64,000 nt of DNA from Desmonostoc muscorum LEGE 12446 (lineage in GTDB: Bacteria; Cyanobacteriota; Cyanobacteriia; Cyanobacteriales; Nostocaceae): positions 6,223,001 through 6,287,000 of the forward strand of contig NZ_JADEXS020000001.1 of assembly GCF_015207005.2 (NCBI RefSeq). Reading direction: 5' to 3'. The notes below the pieces were generated by a model. That model worked only from the letters and a program-made list of their open reading frames with translations. It was not told where the DNA came from and made no database searches. Shown here in pieces: positions 43,486-51,567 of the stretch. Positions within the stretch are counted from its first letter, which is position 1, and the number at the start of each line of letters is the position of its first letter. The position numbers were made by a program, and so were the translations under genes.

Positions 43486-44280
43486 ATGGACTTGAAATTG
43501 CATGGTAAATCCGCACTGGTAACCGGCTCAACGGCAGGCATTGGTTTTGCCATAGCCCAAGGGTTAGCTCAAGAGGGTGTATCAGTGATTGTTAATGGTC
43601 GGTCTGACCAAAGAGTAGCACAGGCGATCGCTAAAATTCAGCAAAGTGTACCCGAAGCGAAAGTTTCTGGTGTTGTTGCTGACGCAGGTACAAAAGCAGG
43701 AGTAGAGCAACTTTTTCAAGAAGTTCCTCACGTTGACATCCTAATTAACAATCTAGGTATTTATGAGCCAAAAAGCTTCTTTGAGATTACTGATGAAGAC
43801 TGGTTAAAGATATTTGAGGTGAACGTACTCAGTGGAGTTCGTTTGAGTCGGCAATATCTGCAAAAGCAGCTAGAGCAAAACTGGGGGCGGATCATTTTTA
43901 TTTCCAGTGAATCTGCCATTCAAATTCCAGTGGAAATGATTCACTACGGCACAACTAAGACAGCCCAGCTTGCCATTGCGCGGGGTTTAGCAGAAATAAC
44001 TGTTGGTACTGGAGTCACAGTAAACTCCGTCCTACCAGGGCCAACCCGTTCAGAAGGCGTTGAAGTCTTTATTTCCAACCTAGCGCAGGAACGTGGTGTT
44101 AGTCCAGCCCAAGTTGAGGCGGAATTTTTCCAAAATGTCCGTCCAAGTTCCCTAATTAAACGCTTTGAAACCAATGAAGAAGTAGCAGCGATGGTAGTTT
44201 ACCTGTCGAGTCCCCTGGCTTCAGCAACCAATGGTGCAGCTTTGCGGGTAGATGGTGGTGTTATTCGGTCAATTGTTTAG
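43486..44280 (+). CDS. Short-chain dehydrogenase/reductase
   Basis: A 264-residue SDR. It has the cofactor loop VTGSTAGIGFAIA, a NNLG motif in INNLGIYEP, the catalytic Ser in IIFISSESA and the Tyr/Lys pair in HYGTTK. The C-terminal ATNGAALRVDGG is the classical end. N39 and R40 in VIVNGRSD suggest NADPH preference. The substrate is unknown. It is the second gene of the co-directional redox set after thioredoxin. Confidence 0.88.
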   Translation: MDLKLHGKSALVTGSTAGIGFAIAQGLAQEGVSVIVNGRSDQRVAQAIAKIQQSVPEAKVSGVVADAGTKAGVEQLFQEVPHVDILINNLGIYEPKSFFEITDEDWLKIFEVNVLSGVRLSRQYLQKQLEQNWGRIIFISSESAIQIPVEMIHYGTTKTAQLAIARGLAEITVGTGVTVNSVLPGPTRSEGVEVFISNLAQERGVSPAQVEAEFFQNVRPSSLIKRFETNEEVAAMVVYLSSPLASATNGAALRVDGGVIRSIV

Positions 44281-44281
44281 T

Positions 44282-44462
44282 GTGGGGGAGTGGGGAGTGG
44301 GGAGTGGGGAGATGGGGAGATGAGGGGGATGGGGGAGTGTGGGGAGAGAGGGGGGAAAGATTTCTTCCTCATCCTCCCACACCGGACACACCTCCCACAC
44401 TTCCAATGCCCCATGCCCCATGCCCAATCCCCAATGCCTAATGACTAATGACTAATGACTAA
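44282..44462. repeat. G-rich minisatellite plus AATGACT repeats
   Basis: GGGGAGTGGGGAGTGGGGAG units, a C-rich counterpart, then several ACTAATGACTAATGACTAAT units directly before the Old Yellow Enzyme gene. Confidence 0.85.
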
Positions 44463-44491
44463 TAACTAATAACAATTTGGAGACACAACCA

Positions 44492-45604
44492 ATGAGTACT
44501 GATATCAACTTATTTTCACCTTATCAATTAGGGAATCTGGAACTACCAAACCGAATAGTGATGGCGCCGTTAACCCGAAATCGGGCGGGTGAGGGAAACG
44601 TACCACACCAACTTAATGCTATTTACTACACCCAACGTGCTTCTGCTGGACTGATTATTTCTGAAGCAACACAGGTAACTCCCGAAGGGCAAGGCTATCC
44701 CGGTACACCAGGAATTCATTCATCAGAACAGGTGGAGGGCTGGAAGTTAGTAACTGATGCTGTGCATCAACAGGGAGGGAGAATTTTTCTGCAACTATGG
44801 CACGTAGGCAGGATTTCTCACCCTGACTTACAACCGGATGGAGCTTTACCTGTGGCACCTTCAGCCATTGCTGCTAAAGGTGAAGCCTCAACTTTTGAGG
44901 GGCCTAAGCCCTTTGTGACTCCCCGTGCTTTAGAAACTTCAGAAATACCACAGATAGTAGAACAGTACCGTCAAGCAGCGGCAAATGCTTTGGCCGCTGG
45001 GTTTGATGGGGTGGAAATTCACGCGGCTAATGGTTATTTAATAGATCAGTTTTTGCGGGATGGTACAAATCAGCGTACAGATAAATATGGGGGTTCCATT
45101 GAAAATCGCGCTCGATTTTTGTTGGAGGTGACAGAGGCGGTAACTAGTGTGTGGGATTCTAATCGGGTAGGAGTACGTTTTTCTCCCAGTGGGACTTTTA
45201 ACGATATGCGTGACTCTAATCCGCTGGAGACATTTGGTTATGCCACTCAGGCGTTGAACCAGTTTAATTTGGCGTATCTGCATATTTTTGAAGCAATAGA
45301 CGCAGATATCAGACATGGCGGGGTTGTTGTGCCTACTAGTCATATACGCGATCGCTTTAGAAATACACTCATCGTCAATGGCGGTTACACTCGTGAAAAA
45401 GGCGATGCTGTACTAGCAAACAAAGCAGCAGATTTAGTTGCCTTTGGTACATTATTTATATCTAATCCAGATTTACCTCGACGTTTGGCTTTGAATGCAC
45501 CACTAAATCAACCCAATCAAGCCACCTTTTATGGTGGCGACGAAAAGGGATATACAGACTATCCATTTTGGTCAGCTGCTAGCGAGGCAGTAGCCAACTC
45601 ATAA
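44492..45604 (+). CDS. Old Yellow Enzyme-family alkene reductase
   Basis: A 370-residue FMN barrel that reduces activated C=C bonds (enals, quinones, nitro compounds, maleimides) with NADPH. The start is at MSTDINLFSPYQLG, with GGAG 9 bp upstream. MAPLTRNRAGEGN, QLWHVGRISHPD, the substrate-binding HAANGYLIDQFLRDGTNQRT and the late VNGGYTREKG match NemA/OYE-class enzymes of cyanobacteria. Its location next to nitroreductase, SDRs and thioredoxin supports a role in electrophile detoxification. Confidence 0.93.
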   Translation: MSTDINLFSPYQLGNLELPNRIVMAPLTRNRAGEGNVPHQLNAIYYTQRASAGLIISEATQVTPEGQGYPGTPGIHSSEQVEGWKLVTDAVHQQGGRIFLQLWHVGRISHPDLQPDGALPVAPSAIAAKGEASTFEGPKPFVTPRALETSEIPQIVEQYRQAAANALAAGFDGVEIHAANGYLIDQFLRDGTNQRTDKYGGSIENRARFLLEVTEAVTSVWDSNRVGVRFSPSGTFNDMRDSNPLETFGYATQALNQFNLAYLHIFEAIDADIRHGGVVVPTSHIRDRFRNTLIVNGGYTREKGDAVLANKAADLVAFGTLFISNPDLPRRLALNAPLNQPNQATFYGGDEKGYTDYPFWSAASEAVANS

Positions 45605-45773
45605 TTTTAGATTTTAAATTTTGGATTTTGGATTTAGATTTCTTGGATTCAAAGTTTAAAAAGGTCTGAGAGTAAGTGAATTTATACTCGCTCTCCTCCA
45701 AGTTAGATGGAAAAAATCTAAAATCTAAAATCTAAAATCCAAAATTGTTTAACTCAACTATCAGGAGAATCTC
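45605..45773. repeat. AAATCTAAAATC repeat element, copy 1
   Basis: TTTAGATTTTAAATTTTGG on the left pairs with AAAATCTAAAATCTAAAATC on the right. The part from about 45655 (AAAAAGGTCTGAG ... TTTATACTCGCTCTC ... ATGGAAAAAATC) is repeated with changes before the SDR gene at 48004. Confidence 0.75.
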
Positions 45774-46439
45774 ATGAGTCCAATCACCCAAATCCAACCT
45801 TTAGATGTACCAAGTGCGATCGCTCAACGTCGTTCAATCAAAACTTTTAAATCAGACCCCATCGCTCCAGAACTGCTCAAACAATTGGTAGAGTTAACTG
45901 TGGCGGCGCCTAGCAGTTTTAATATCCAAGACTGGCAAATTATTCTTGTACAAGATGAGGCACAAAAGGCGGCGCTAGCAGCAGCATCTTGGAATCAACA
46001 GCAAATTGTTCAAGCACCTGTGACCTTTGTGTTTGCTGCCAATCCTAACGCAGGTGAACAAGACTTGACCCCAATTCTTGAGCAGGGACTCCAAACTGGG
46101 GCATGGAATGAAAAAACCGTAGACTACTTTAAAAACGCCATTCCCCAATTCCAAGCTGGTTTAGGCGACAAGCGACGCGAATATGCCATTAAAGATGCGA
46201 TCATTGCTTCTACCCATTTAGTGTTAGCAGCAGAAAGCCTGGGATTGTCTACTTGTTTTATGAACGGTTGGGTTGAGGAAAAAGTCAAAGAAGTGATTGG
46301 TGCTACGGATAATCCAGATTTAGCGATCGCTGTTTTAGTTCCTGTCGGCTATGCAGCAGAACCACGCTTGAATCCTGGTCGTTTGCCATTTTCCTACAAC
46401 GTCTCCGTAGACACAATCGGTAATCCATATCAGGGTTAG
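45774..46439 (+). CDS. Nitroreductase-family protein
   Basis: A 221-residue FMN reductase. It opens with SAIAQRRSIKTFKSDPIAPE (the FMN-phosphate arginines). AAPSSFNIQDWQIILVQDE, ASTHLVLAAESLGLSTCFMN and AVLVPVGYAAEP follow in the standard order. It reduces nitroaromatics and quinones with NAD(P)H. AGGAGAATCTC directly before the ATG is a good ribosome site, so this gene can be translated independently. Third redox gene in the row. Confidence 0.92.
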   Translation: MSPITQIQPLDVPSAIAQRRSIKTFKSDPIAPELLKQLVELTVAAPSSFNIQDWQIILVQDEAQKAALAAASWNQQQIVQAPVTFVFAANPNAGEQDLTPILEQGLQTGAWNEKTVDYFKNAIPQFQAGLGDKRREYAIKDAIIASTHLVLAAESLGLSTCFMNGWVEEKVKEVIGATDNPDLAIAVLVPVGYAAEPRLNPGRLPFSYNVSVDTIGNPYQG

Positions 46440-46557
46440 TTTTGGGCATTGGAAGAGGATGGGGAGCAGGGGAGAGTTGTTGTACAAGTTCTTTCTCCTC
46501 AGCCCCTCCGCCCCTCTGCCTCCTGCCCCCTGCCCCCTGCCTCCCCACTCCCCAAAT
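46440..46557. repeat. GC-skewed repeat before the MFS gene
   Basis: GGGCATTGGAAGAGGATGGG on the left and CTGCCCCCTGCCCCCTGCC on the right run up to the start codon. They leave no recognisable ribosome site for the MFS gene. Confidence 0.7.
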
Positions 46558-46558
46558 C

Positions 46559-47845
46559 ATGTCCCTAGCCTCATTCCTCGCGCGTCGATCGCTTCACTAT
46601 GGCTGGCTCGTCGCGGGTTTAACATTTCTTGCTTTGTTGGTGGGAGCCGGAATTCGGTCTGCTCCCGGAGTTTTTATCGTGCCTCTTGAACAGGAATTCG
46701 GCTGGAGTAGAGCTACTATATCTTTGGCAATCTCGCTGAACTTGGTACTTTACGGACTAATCGGCCCTTTTGCTGCCACAGTCATGGAACGGATCGGCAT
46801 TCGTCGGATGATGGTGTGTTCGCTGGCTGTGATTGCGATGGGTGTCGGTTTAACTACTTTGATGTCAGCGCCCTGGCAGTTAGTTTTGCTGTGGGGCATA
46901 GTTGTCGGTTCTGGTAGCGGAGTTATCGCCCTGGTTTTGGGTGCGATTGTTGTCAATCGCTGGTTCTTTGAAAGGCGGGGTTTGGTTTTAGGCGTCCTAA
47001 CTGCGAGTACGGCTACTGGACAATTAGTGTTTTTACCTATACTGGCTTCAATCGCCGATCGCTTTGGCTGGCGAACTGCGGCTTTGATTCTCACTGGTGC
47101 AGCACTTTTAATTATTCCAGCGATCGCTATTTTTATGCGCGATCGACCGGCAGAAGTTGGTTTGCGACCCTTTGGCGACAACAGCGAAACTTCAGAAGTA
47201 TTACAGCCAAAAGCAAATTCCATCGCCTCCACCCTCAACGCCCTTTGGCTGGGAATGCATAACCGCGACTTTTGGCTGTTATTTGGTAGCTTTTTTATCT
47301 GTGGTGCTAGCACAAATGGGTTAATTGGTACTCATCTGATTCCCGCTTGTATCGATCATGGTATCCCGGAAGTCAAGGCCGCTGGTCTTTTGGCAATCAT
47401 GGGTCTATTTGATTTTTTTGGGACAACTATTTCCGGCTGGCTATCCGATCGCTGGAATAATCGCTACTTATTATGTTGGTACTACGGACTGCGGGGTTTG
47501 TCTTTGATTTTCTTACCCTTCAGTTTTAATTTTTCCTTTTATGGACTTTCCGTGTTCGCCATCTTCTATGGACTTGATTGGATTGCTACAGTACCGCCTA
47601 CGGTACGTCTTGTTGCCAATGTCTTCGGTAAAGAAAATGTCGGCGTGATGTTCGGCTGGATTGTCGCAGGACATCAAATCGGTGCAGCCACAGCAGCATT
47701 TGGAGCCGGGGTGTTAAGAACTTGGATGGGTAGTTATTTGCAGGCGTTTATTTTATCGGGCGTTCTATGCCTGATTGCCGCAGTTTGTGTACTGCGGATT
47801 GGTCAAAGTCCTACTAGGGGCAATTCATTGGATTTTAGATTTTAA
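46559..47845 (+). CDS. MFS transporter
   Basis: The start is set at MSLASFLARRSLHYGWLVAG; upstream codons are repeat-derived. About 428 residues, 12 membrane segments. The first segment pair is LTFLALLVGAGIRSAPGVFI and the loop 2-3 motif is GPFAATVMERIGIRRMMV. The mid-loop has IFMRDRPAEVGLRPFG, and loop 8-9 repeats the signature (ISGWLSDRWNNRYL). The RDRPAEVGLRPFG motif resembles monocarboxylate/oxalate-type transporters of the OFA class. It may export a product or electrophile handled by the neighbours, which is inference. There is no clear ribosome site. Confidence 0.88.
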   Translation: MSLASFLARRSLHYGWLVAGLTFLALLVGAGIRSAPGVFIVPLEQEFGWSRATISLAISLNLVLYGLIGPFAATVMERIGIRRMMVCSLAVIAMGVGLTTLMSAPWQLVLLWGIVVGSGSGVIALVLGAIVVNRWFFERRGLVLGVLTASTATGQLVFLPILASIADRFGWRTAALILTGAALLIIPAIAIFMRDRPAEVGLRPFGDNSETSEVLQPKANSIASTLNALWLGMHNRDFWLLFGSFFICGASTNGLIGTHLIPACIDHGIPEVKAAGLLAIMGLFDFFGTTISGWLSDRWNNRYLLCWYYGLRGLSLIFLPFSFNFSFYGLSVFAIFYGLDWIATVPPTVRLVANVFGKENVGVMFGWIVAGHQIGAATAAFGAGVLRTWMGSYLQAFILSGVLCLIAAVCVLRIGQSPTRGNSLDFRF

Positions 47846-47990
47846 ATTTTGAATTTTTCATCCAAAATTCAAAATTTAACAAGGTCTGTTGGCGTAGGAT
47901 CTCCAAGAGTTACCCCGGAATTTATATTCGCTCTGGTCTAAGTAAGCTACGTGGAAAAAATCTAAAATCTAAAATCCAAAATTGAAACAG
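47836..47990. repeat. AAATCTAAAATC repeat element, copy 2
   Basis: GGATTTTAGATTTTAAATTT on the left and AAAAAATCTAAAATCTAAAA on the right surround AACAAGGTCTG ... TTTATATTCGCTCTGG. This matches the element before the nitroreductase gene. It is followed by the SDR gene. Confidence 0.75.
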
Positions 47991-48003
47991 GAAAATTAAA
48001 ATC

Positions 48004-48693
48004 ATGGCAACAACAGCATTGATAGTGGGAGCAGGTAGTGGACTAAGTGCCTCTTTAGCCCGGTTATTTGCGAAAGAAGGAATAAGTGTCGCTCTAGCTG
48101 CTCGGCAAATTGAGAAACTCACCCAGCTAACTAGTGAAATTGGGGCGGTGAGTTTCGCCGCTGATGCCTCAAAACCAGATGAAGTGGAACAGTTATTTAT
48201 TGATGTTGAAAATCAGCTAGGTTCCCCAAATATTGTGATTTATAACCCTAGTTTCCGCGTGCGGGGACCTTTGGTTGAGCTAGATCCCGCTGGGGTGGCA
48301 AAAACTCTAGAAGTGACTGCCTATGGTGGCTTTCTGGTTGCCCAAGCTGCTGCCAAACGGATGTTGCAGCATGGAGGTGGTGCGATCTTCTTTACAGGAG
48401 CCTCAGCAAGTGTTAAGGGTTTTCCTCAGTCTGCTCCTTTTGCAATGGGTAAATTTGCACTGCGCGGTTTAGCTCAGAGTATTGCTAGGGAATTAGCACC
48501 AAAGAATATTCATGTGGCACATTTCATAATTGATGGTGTAATTCGTTCAGCAGTTCGCCCAGATCCAGTGGATAATACTGATAGTACTCTCGATCCGGAT
48601 GCGATCGCTCAAACTTATCTCAATATCCTCCGCCAACCCCGCAGTGCTTGGACATGGGAAGTAGAACTACGTCCGTGGGTAGAGAACTTCTAG
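48004..48693 (+). CDS. SDR-family protein lacking the catalytic tyrosine
   Basis: A 229-residue protein with a clear Rossmann start (MATTALIVGAGSGLSASLAR) and FFTGASASVKGFP. The position of the YxxxK pair reads FAMGKFALRG, with F for Y. The usual NNAG is YNPS. The C-terminal half (HIIDG-type IIDGVIRSAVRPDP) fits a small SDR subgroup that I recall with FxxxK. It may be a binding or chaperone-like member, or use another acid. Second SDR of the redox row; AGGAAAATTAAAATC precedes the ATG. Confidence 0.82.
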   Translation: MATTALIVGAGSGLSASLARLFAKEGISVALAARQIEKLTQLTSEIGAVSFAADASKPDEVEQLFIDVENQLGSPNIVIYNPSFRVRGPLVELDPAGVAKTLEVTAYGGFLVAQAAAKRMLQHGGGAIFFTGASASVKGFPQSAPFAMGKFALRGLAQSIARELAPKNIHVAHFIIDGVIRSAVRPDPVDNTDSTLDPDAIAQTYLNILRQPRSAWTWEVELRPWVENF

Positions 48694-48727
48694 CCAAGAT
48701 AATTGTTACAAGAATATTTTTGAACGT

Positions 48728-49498
48728 ATGAAAATTGATTTTGGTGCAACTGCTGTTGACTATGCAAAACACCGCGCTGGTTTTCCCAGTTCATTATTTA
48801 ATAAACTGTCCGAATATGGTATAGGTTTACCAGGACAAAACATTGTTGACCTGGGCACAGGAACGGGAACACTAGCGCGGGGTTTTGCAGATAGGGGTGC
48901 TTATGTGATTGGTATCGACCCATCAGTGTCACTTCTAGAACAAGCCAGACAGTTAAGTGAATCTGCCCAAATCAAAGTAGATTATCGAGTTGCAACTGCC
49001 GAAAATACTGAGTTACCAGATGCCAGTGCTGATGTGGTCACTGCTGGACAGTGTTGGCATTGGTTTGACCGTGGGCGTGCTGTCAAAGAAATTACTCGGA
49101 TATTGAGAGCGAATGGCACAATTGCGATCGCTCATTTTGATTGGATACCTTTAAAGGGTAATGTCGTTGAAGCAACAGAACAACTGATTAAGGCTCATAA
49201 TCCAGCGTGGAATCTGGCCGGCGGTAATGGATTGTATCCTCTGTGGTTACAAGATATTGGAGAAGGAGGATTTCGGGATATCCGCACATTTTCTTACGAT
49301 GTATTTGTATCTTATACACATGAAGATTGGCGGGGGCGAATTCGTGCTAGTGCGGGTGTGGGAGCCAGTTTAACACCAGAAAAGGTGGAAGTATTTGACC
49401 GAGAATTGGCGGTGTTACTGGAAGCAAAATATCCCACACCAATCCTGCAAGTTCATCATCGAGTGTGGGCGGCGATCGCTAAATCACCACAGCCATAG
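48728..49498 (+). CDS. Class I SAM-dependent methyltransferase
   Basis: A 256-residue methyltransferase. The SAM-binding motif I is IVDLGTGTGTLARGFADRG, followed by VIGIDPSVSLLEQAR and TAENTELPDASADVVTAGQC. It belongs to the UbiE/Coq5-like fold, with the unusual motif CWHWFDRGRAVKEITRIL seen in many small-molecule methyltransferases. It starts 35 bp after the SDR gene and so is probably in the same transcript. The substrate is unknown. Confidence 0.88.
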   Translation: MKIDFGATAVDYAKHRAGFPSSLFNKLSEYGIGLPGQNIVDLGTGTGTLARGFADRGAYVIGIDPSVSLLEQARQLSESAQIKVDYRVATAENTELPDASADVVTAGQCWHWFDRGRAVKEITRILRANGTIAIAHFDWIPLKGNVVEATEQLIKAHNPAWNLAGGNGLYPLWLQDIGEGGFRDIRTFSYDVFVSYTHEDWRGRIRASAGVGASLTPEKVEVFDRELAVLLEAKYPTPILQVHHRVWAAIAKSPQP

Positions 49499-49575
49499 TA
49501 ATAATCGCAACTTACATAGTCAAATATGGTCAGAATTCACGGTAAAACATAAATATCCTCATTCAAGAAGTAACC

Positions 49576-50631
49576 GTGACTGTCCAGCTATCCCAACCTG
49601 ACTTCCAGCGCCTGACGCGTATTGTACAGAATTTACCTGATTTTGCTAATGTGCGCGATCGCCGTCGTTTAGTCGCAGGCGCATTAGAAGGTGTCCCCCA
49701 AGCAGATACCATCCTGGCGCGTTTAGATTTAGATGGTTCACCAATGGGTGTTTCTGTAGAAGTTGTGCGCTTTTTAGCCCAGTTTGGCCGGGTTGCTTAT
49801 GATAAGGAAGCCCTTGCTGTCTTCCTCAACATCATTCAGGGTTTCACTGGGGATGAAGATCGAGATTTTATCCTTGAGTTATTTCAAAAATATCCCCTGA
49901 ACGTTCCAGCCAGCCCCAACCGTGGAATCGATAATTGGAAGGGGATGGATAGTGTAGCTGATGTCAAAGAAAGAATTATTGGTGAGAATACATTACGCGA
50001 TATTTACATATTAAACTTGGCTTTGGAAGCATCAAAAGCCGTCGTTCATATAGCAACTCAAACTGGTTTGGGTACAGGTTTTATGATTGCACCTGATTTA
50101 CTAATGACGAATAATCATGTCATTGATAGTCGGGAAGTAGCAGAAAAAAGTAATTTTAGCTTCAACTACCAATTGGATATTAACGGTAAAGAATGTCCAA
50201 AACAAACTATTGGAGCTTTAAAAGGAGGTACTTTTTACACTAACGAAGAACTCGACTATACAGTAGTAAATCTGAAAGACTTACCTGATTTTGGCAAACC
50301 CTTAATCTTACAAAAAAAGTTGATGCGACGAGATGATCGCGTAGCAATAATTCAACATCCTAGCGGTCGTGTGAAGAAAATTTCCATCCAGAATAACTTT
50401 GTTGCTTACGCCGACAATCAAGTATTACAATACACTACAAGTACAGAACCCGGTTCATCGGGATCGCCTGTTTTCGATGATGATTTTCATGTAGTTGGTA
50501 TTCACCATAGTGGAGGAACGTTAATCGAACCAAATACGCAACGAAGGTATTTACGCAATGGAGGAACAAGTGCGATCGCCATATTAAATGACTTAAAAAA
50601 TAACGCACCAGAAATTTACGCACGATTATAA
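49576..50631 (+). CDS. Adaptor-domain (EAD-like) trypsin-type serine protease
   Basis: A 351-residue protein with GTG start. Residues 1-110 form a helical adaptor (FQRLTRIVQNLPDFANVRDR, MGVSVEVVRFLAQFGRVA, EALAVFLNIIQGFTGDEDRD) of the effector-associated-domain kind. Residues 140-345 are a chymotrypsin-fold protease with full triad: H181 in TNNHVID, D227 in EELDYTVV and S295 in GSSGSP. There is no signal peptide, so it is cytoplasmic. It is followed 11 bp later by a second gene, and then a third, whose N-termini align with this adaptor. A conflict or cell-death type protease activated by like-with-like domain contact is inferred. Confidence 0.85.
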   Translation: MTVQLSQPDFQRLTRIVQNLPDFANVRDRRRLVAGALEGVPQADTILARLDLDGSPMGVSVEVVRFLAQFGRVAYDKEALAVFLNIIQGFTGDEDRDFILELFQKYPLNVPASPNRGIDNWKGMDSVADVKERIIGENTLRDIYILNLALEASKAVVHIATQTGLGTGFMIAPDLLMTNNHVIDSREVAEKSNFSFNYQLDINGKECPKQTIGALKGGTFYTNEELDYTVVNLKDLPDFGKPLILQKKLMRRDDRVAIIQHPSGRVKKISIQNNFVAYADNQVLQYTTSTEPGSSGSPVFDDDFHVVGIHHSGGTLIEPNTQRRYLRNGGTSAIAILNDLKNNAPEIYARL

Positions 50632-50642
50632 GATTAATTTAG

Positions 50643-51536
50643 ATGGCACAAATCAGTGGGGAAATTATCCAAGAATTATCGCGTGTGTTGCAACCATTTA
50701 TGTGGGATAAACAACAACGTCGGTCTTATCTTGTTATAGCCTTAGGAACTAATGCAAATGTATTGAATCGTTTGATGTGGGATACGCCCGTTGAAGTTTT
50801 TATTCCCCAAACGATCGACGAACTCGTAGCATTTGGAGAAATTACACCTGGCAAACCTGCACTTTGTAGTTTATTGGAAGTCATACGTGAAACTGTAGGA
50901 CTAGATAATCAGCAAAAAATTGATAATTTGCTGCGAAAGATTACAGAAGAACTGACAAAAAAACAAAATCAAATCCCCAAAATTTACTCCCATGCGTTGG
51001 ATGCATATTTTACCGTCACCCTAGATAGACTAAGAAAACAAGGTTGCTTGGATATTCGCAAAAATATTACTTATGCTAATGGTCAATTAAATTACGTTGC
51101 TAAAATTTCAGATTTTGAGTTACCCTTTGGCATTTTTAGTATGCGTGGAGAAGCATTCTTTTTGTTTTCTGAGTTTGCTGAAATAAATATAAAAATATTG
51201 CAGCGATTTGCTTCTCAATGCACTGATTGGGCTAAAAAGGAAGCTAACCCATCTGCACTGGGTCAAGCAATATATAACTTTAGAGCACCTGCTCACCTTT
51301 GTTTTGCAGTTGCTCTTGTTGACACAGTTGATGAAACAACAGCATCTAAAGTGCAGACTACTAATGCTTTAGACCATAATTTAGACTTGTTATGGTATGA
51401 AGTCCCCGTAATTTATGAACTTAGCCGCAAACAGCTTTATTTTTACGATAAACCATCTAATTTTTTGGAGAATTTTAAAAGCGAAGTAGTCTGGAAAAAG
51501 TTACGTCCCATTGTTAAAGATATACTACCTGGATAA
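50643..51536 (+). CDS. Adaptor-domain (EAD-like) protein with unknown C-terminal domain
   Basis: A 297-residue protein. Residues 1-105 (IIQELSRVLQPFMWDKQQRR, VFIPQTIDELVAFGEITPGK, PALCSLLEVIRETVGLDNQQ) are close to the N-terminus of the next gene, about half identical by eye, and more distantly like the protease adaptor upstream. Residues 115-297 are an alpha/beta region (YAKISDFELPFGI-like VAKISDFELPFGIFSMRGEA, LCFAVALVDTVDETTASKVQ, LDLLWYEVPVIYELSRKQLY) that I cannot assign. It could be the sensor or a second effector. It lies between protease and WD40 genes with gaps of 11 and 31 bp, so one operon is likely. Confidence 0.75.
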   Translation: MAQISGEIIQELSRVLQPFMWDKQQRRSYLVIALGTNANVLNRLMWDTPVEVFIPQTIDELVAFGEITPGKPALCSLLEVIRETVGLDNQQKIDNLLRKITEELTKKQNQIPKIYSHALDAYFTVTLDRLRKQGCLDIRKNITYANGQLNYVAKISDFELPFGIFSMRGEAFFLFSEFAEINIKILQRFASQCTDWAKKEANPSALGQAIYNFRAPAHLCFAVALVDTVDETTASKVQTTNALDHNLDLLWYEVPVIYELSRKQLYFYDKPSNFLENFKSEVVWKKLRPIVKDILPG

Positions 51537-51567
51537 ATTTTATTCTTTATTTAAAAAGAATTAAGCT

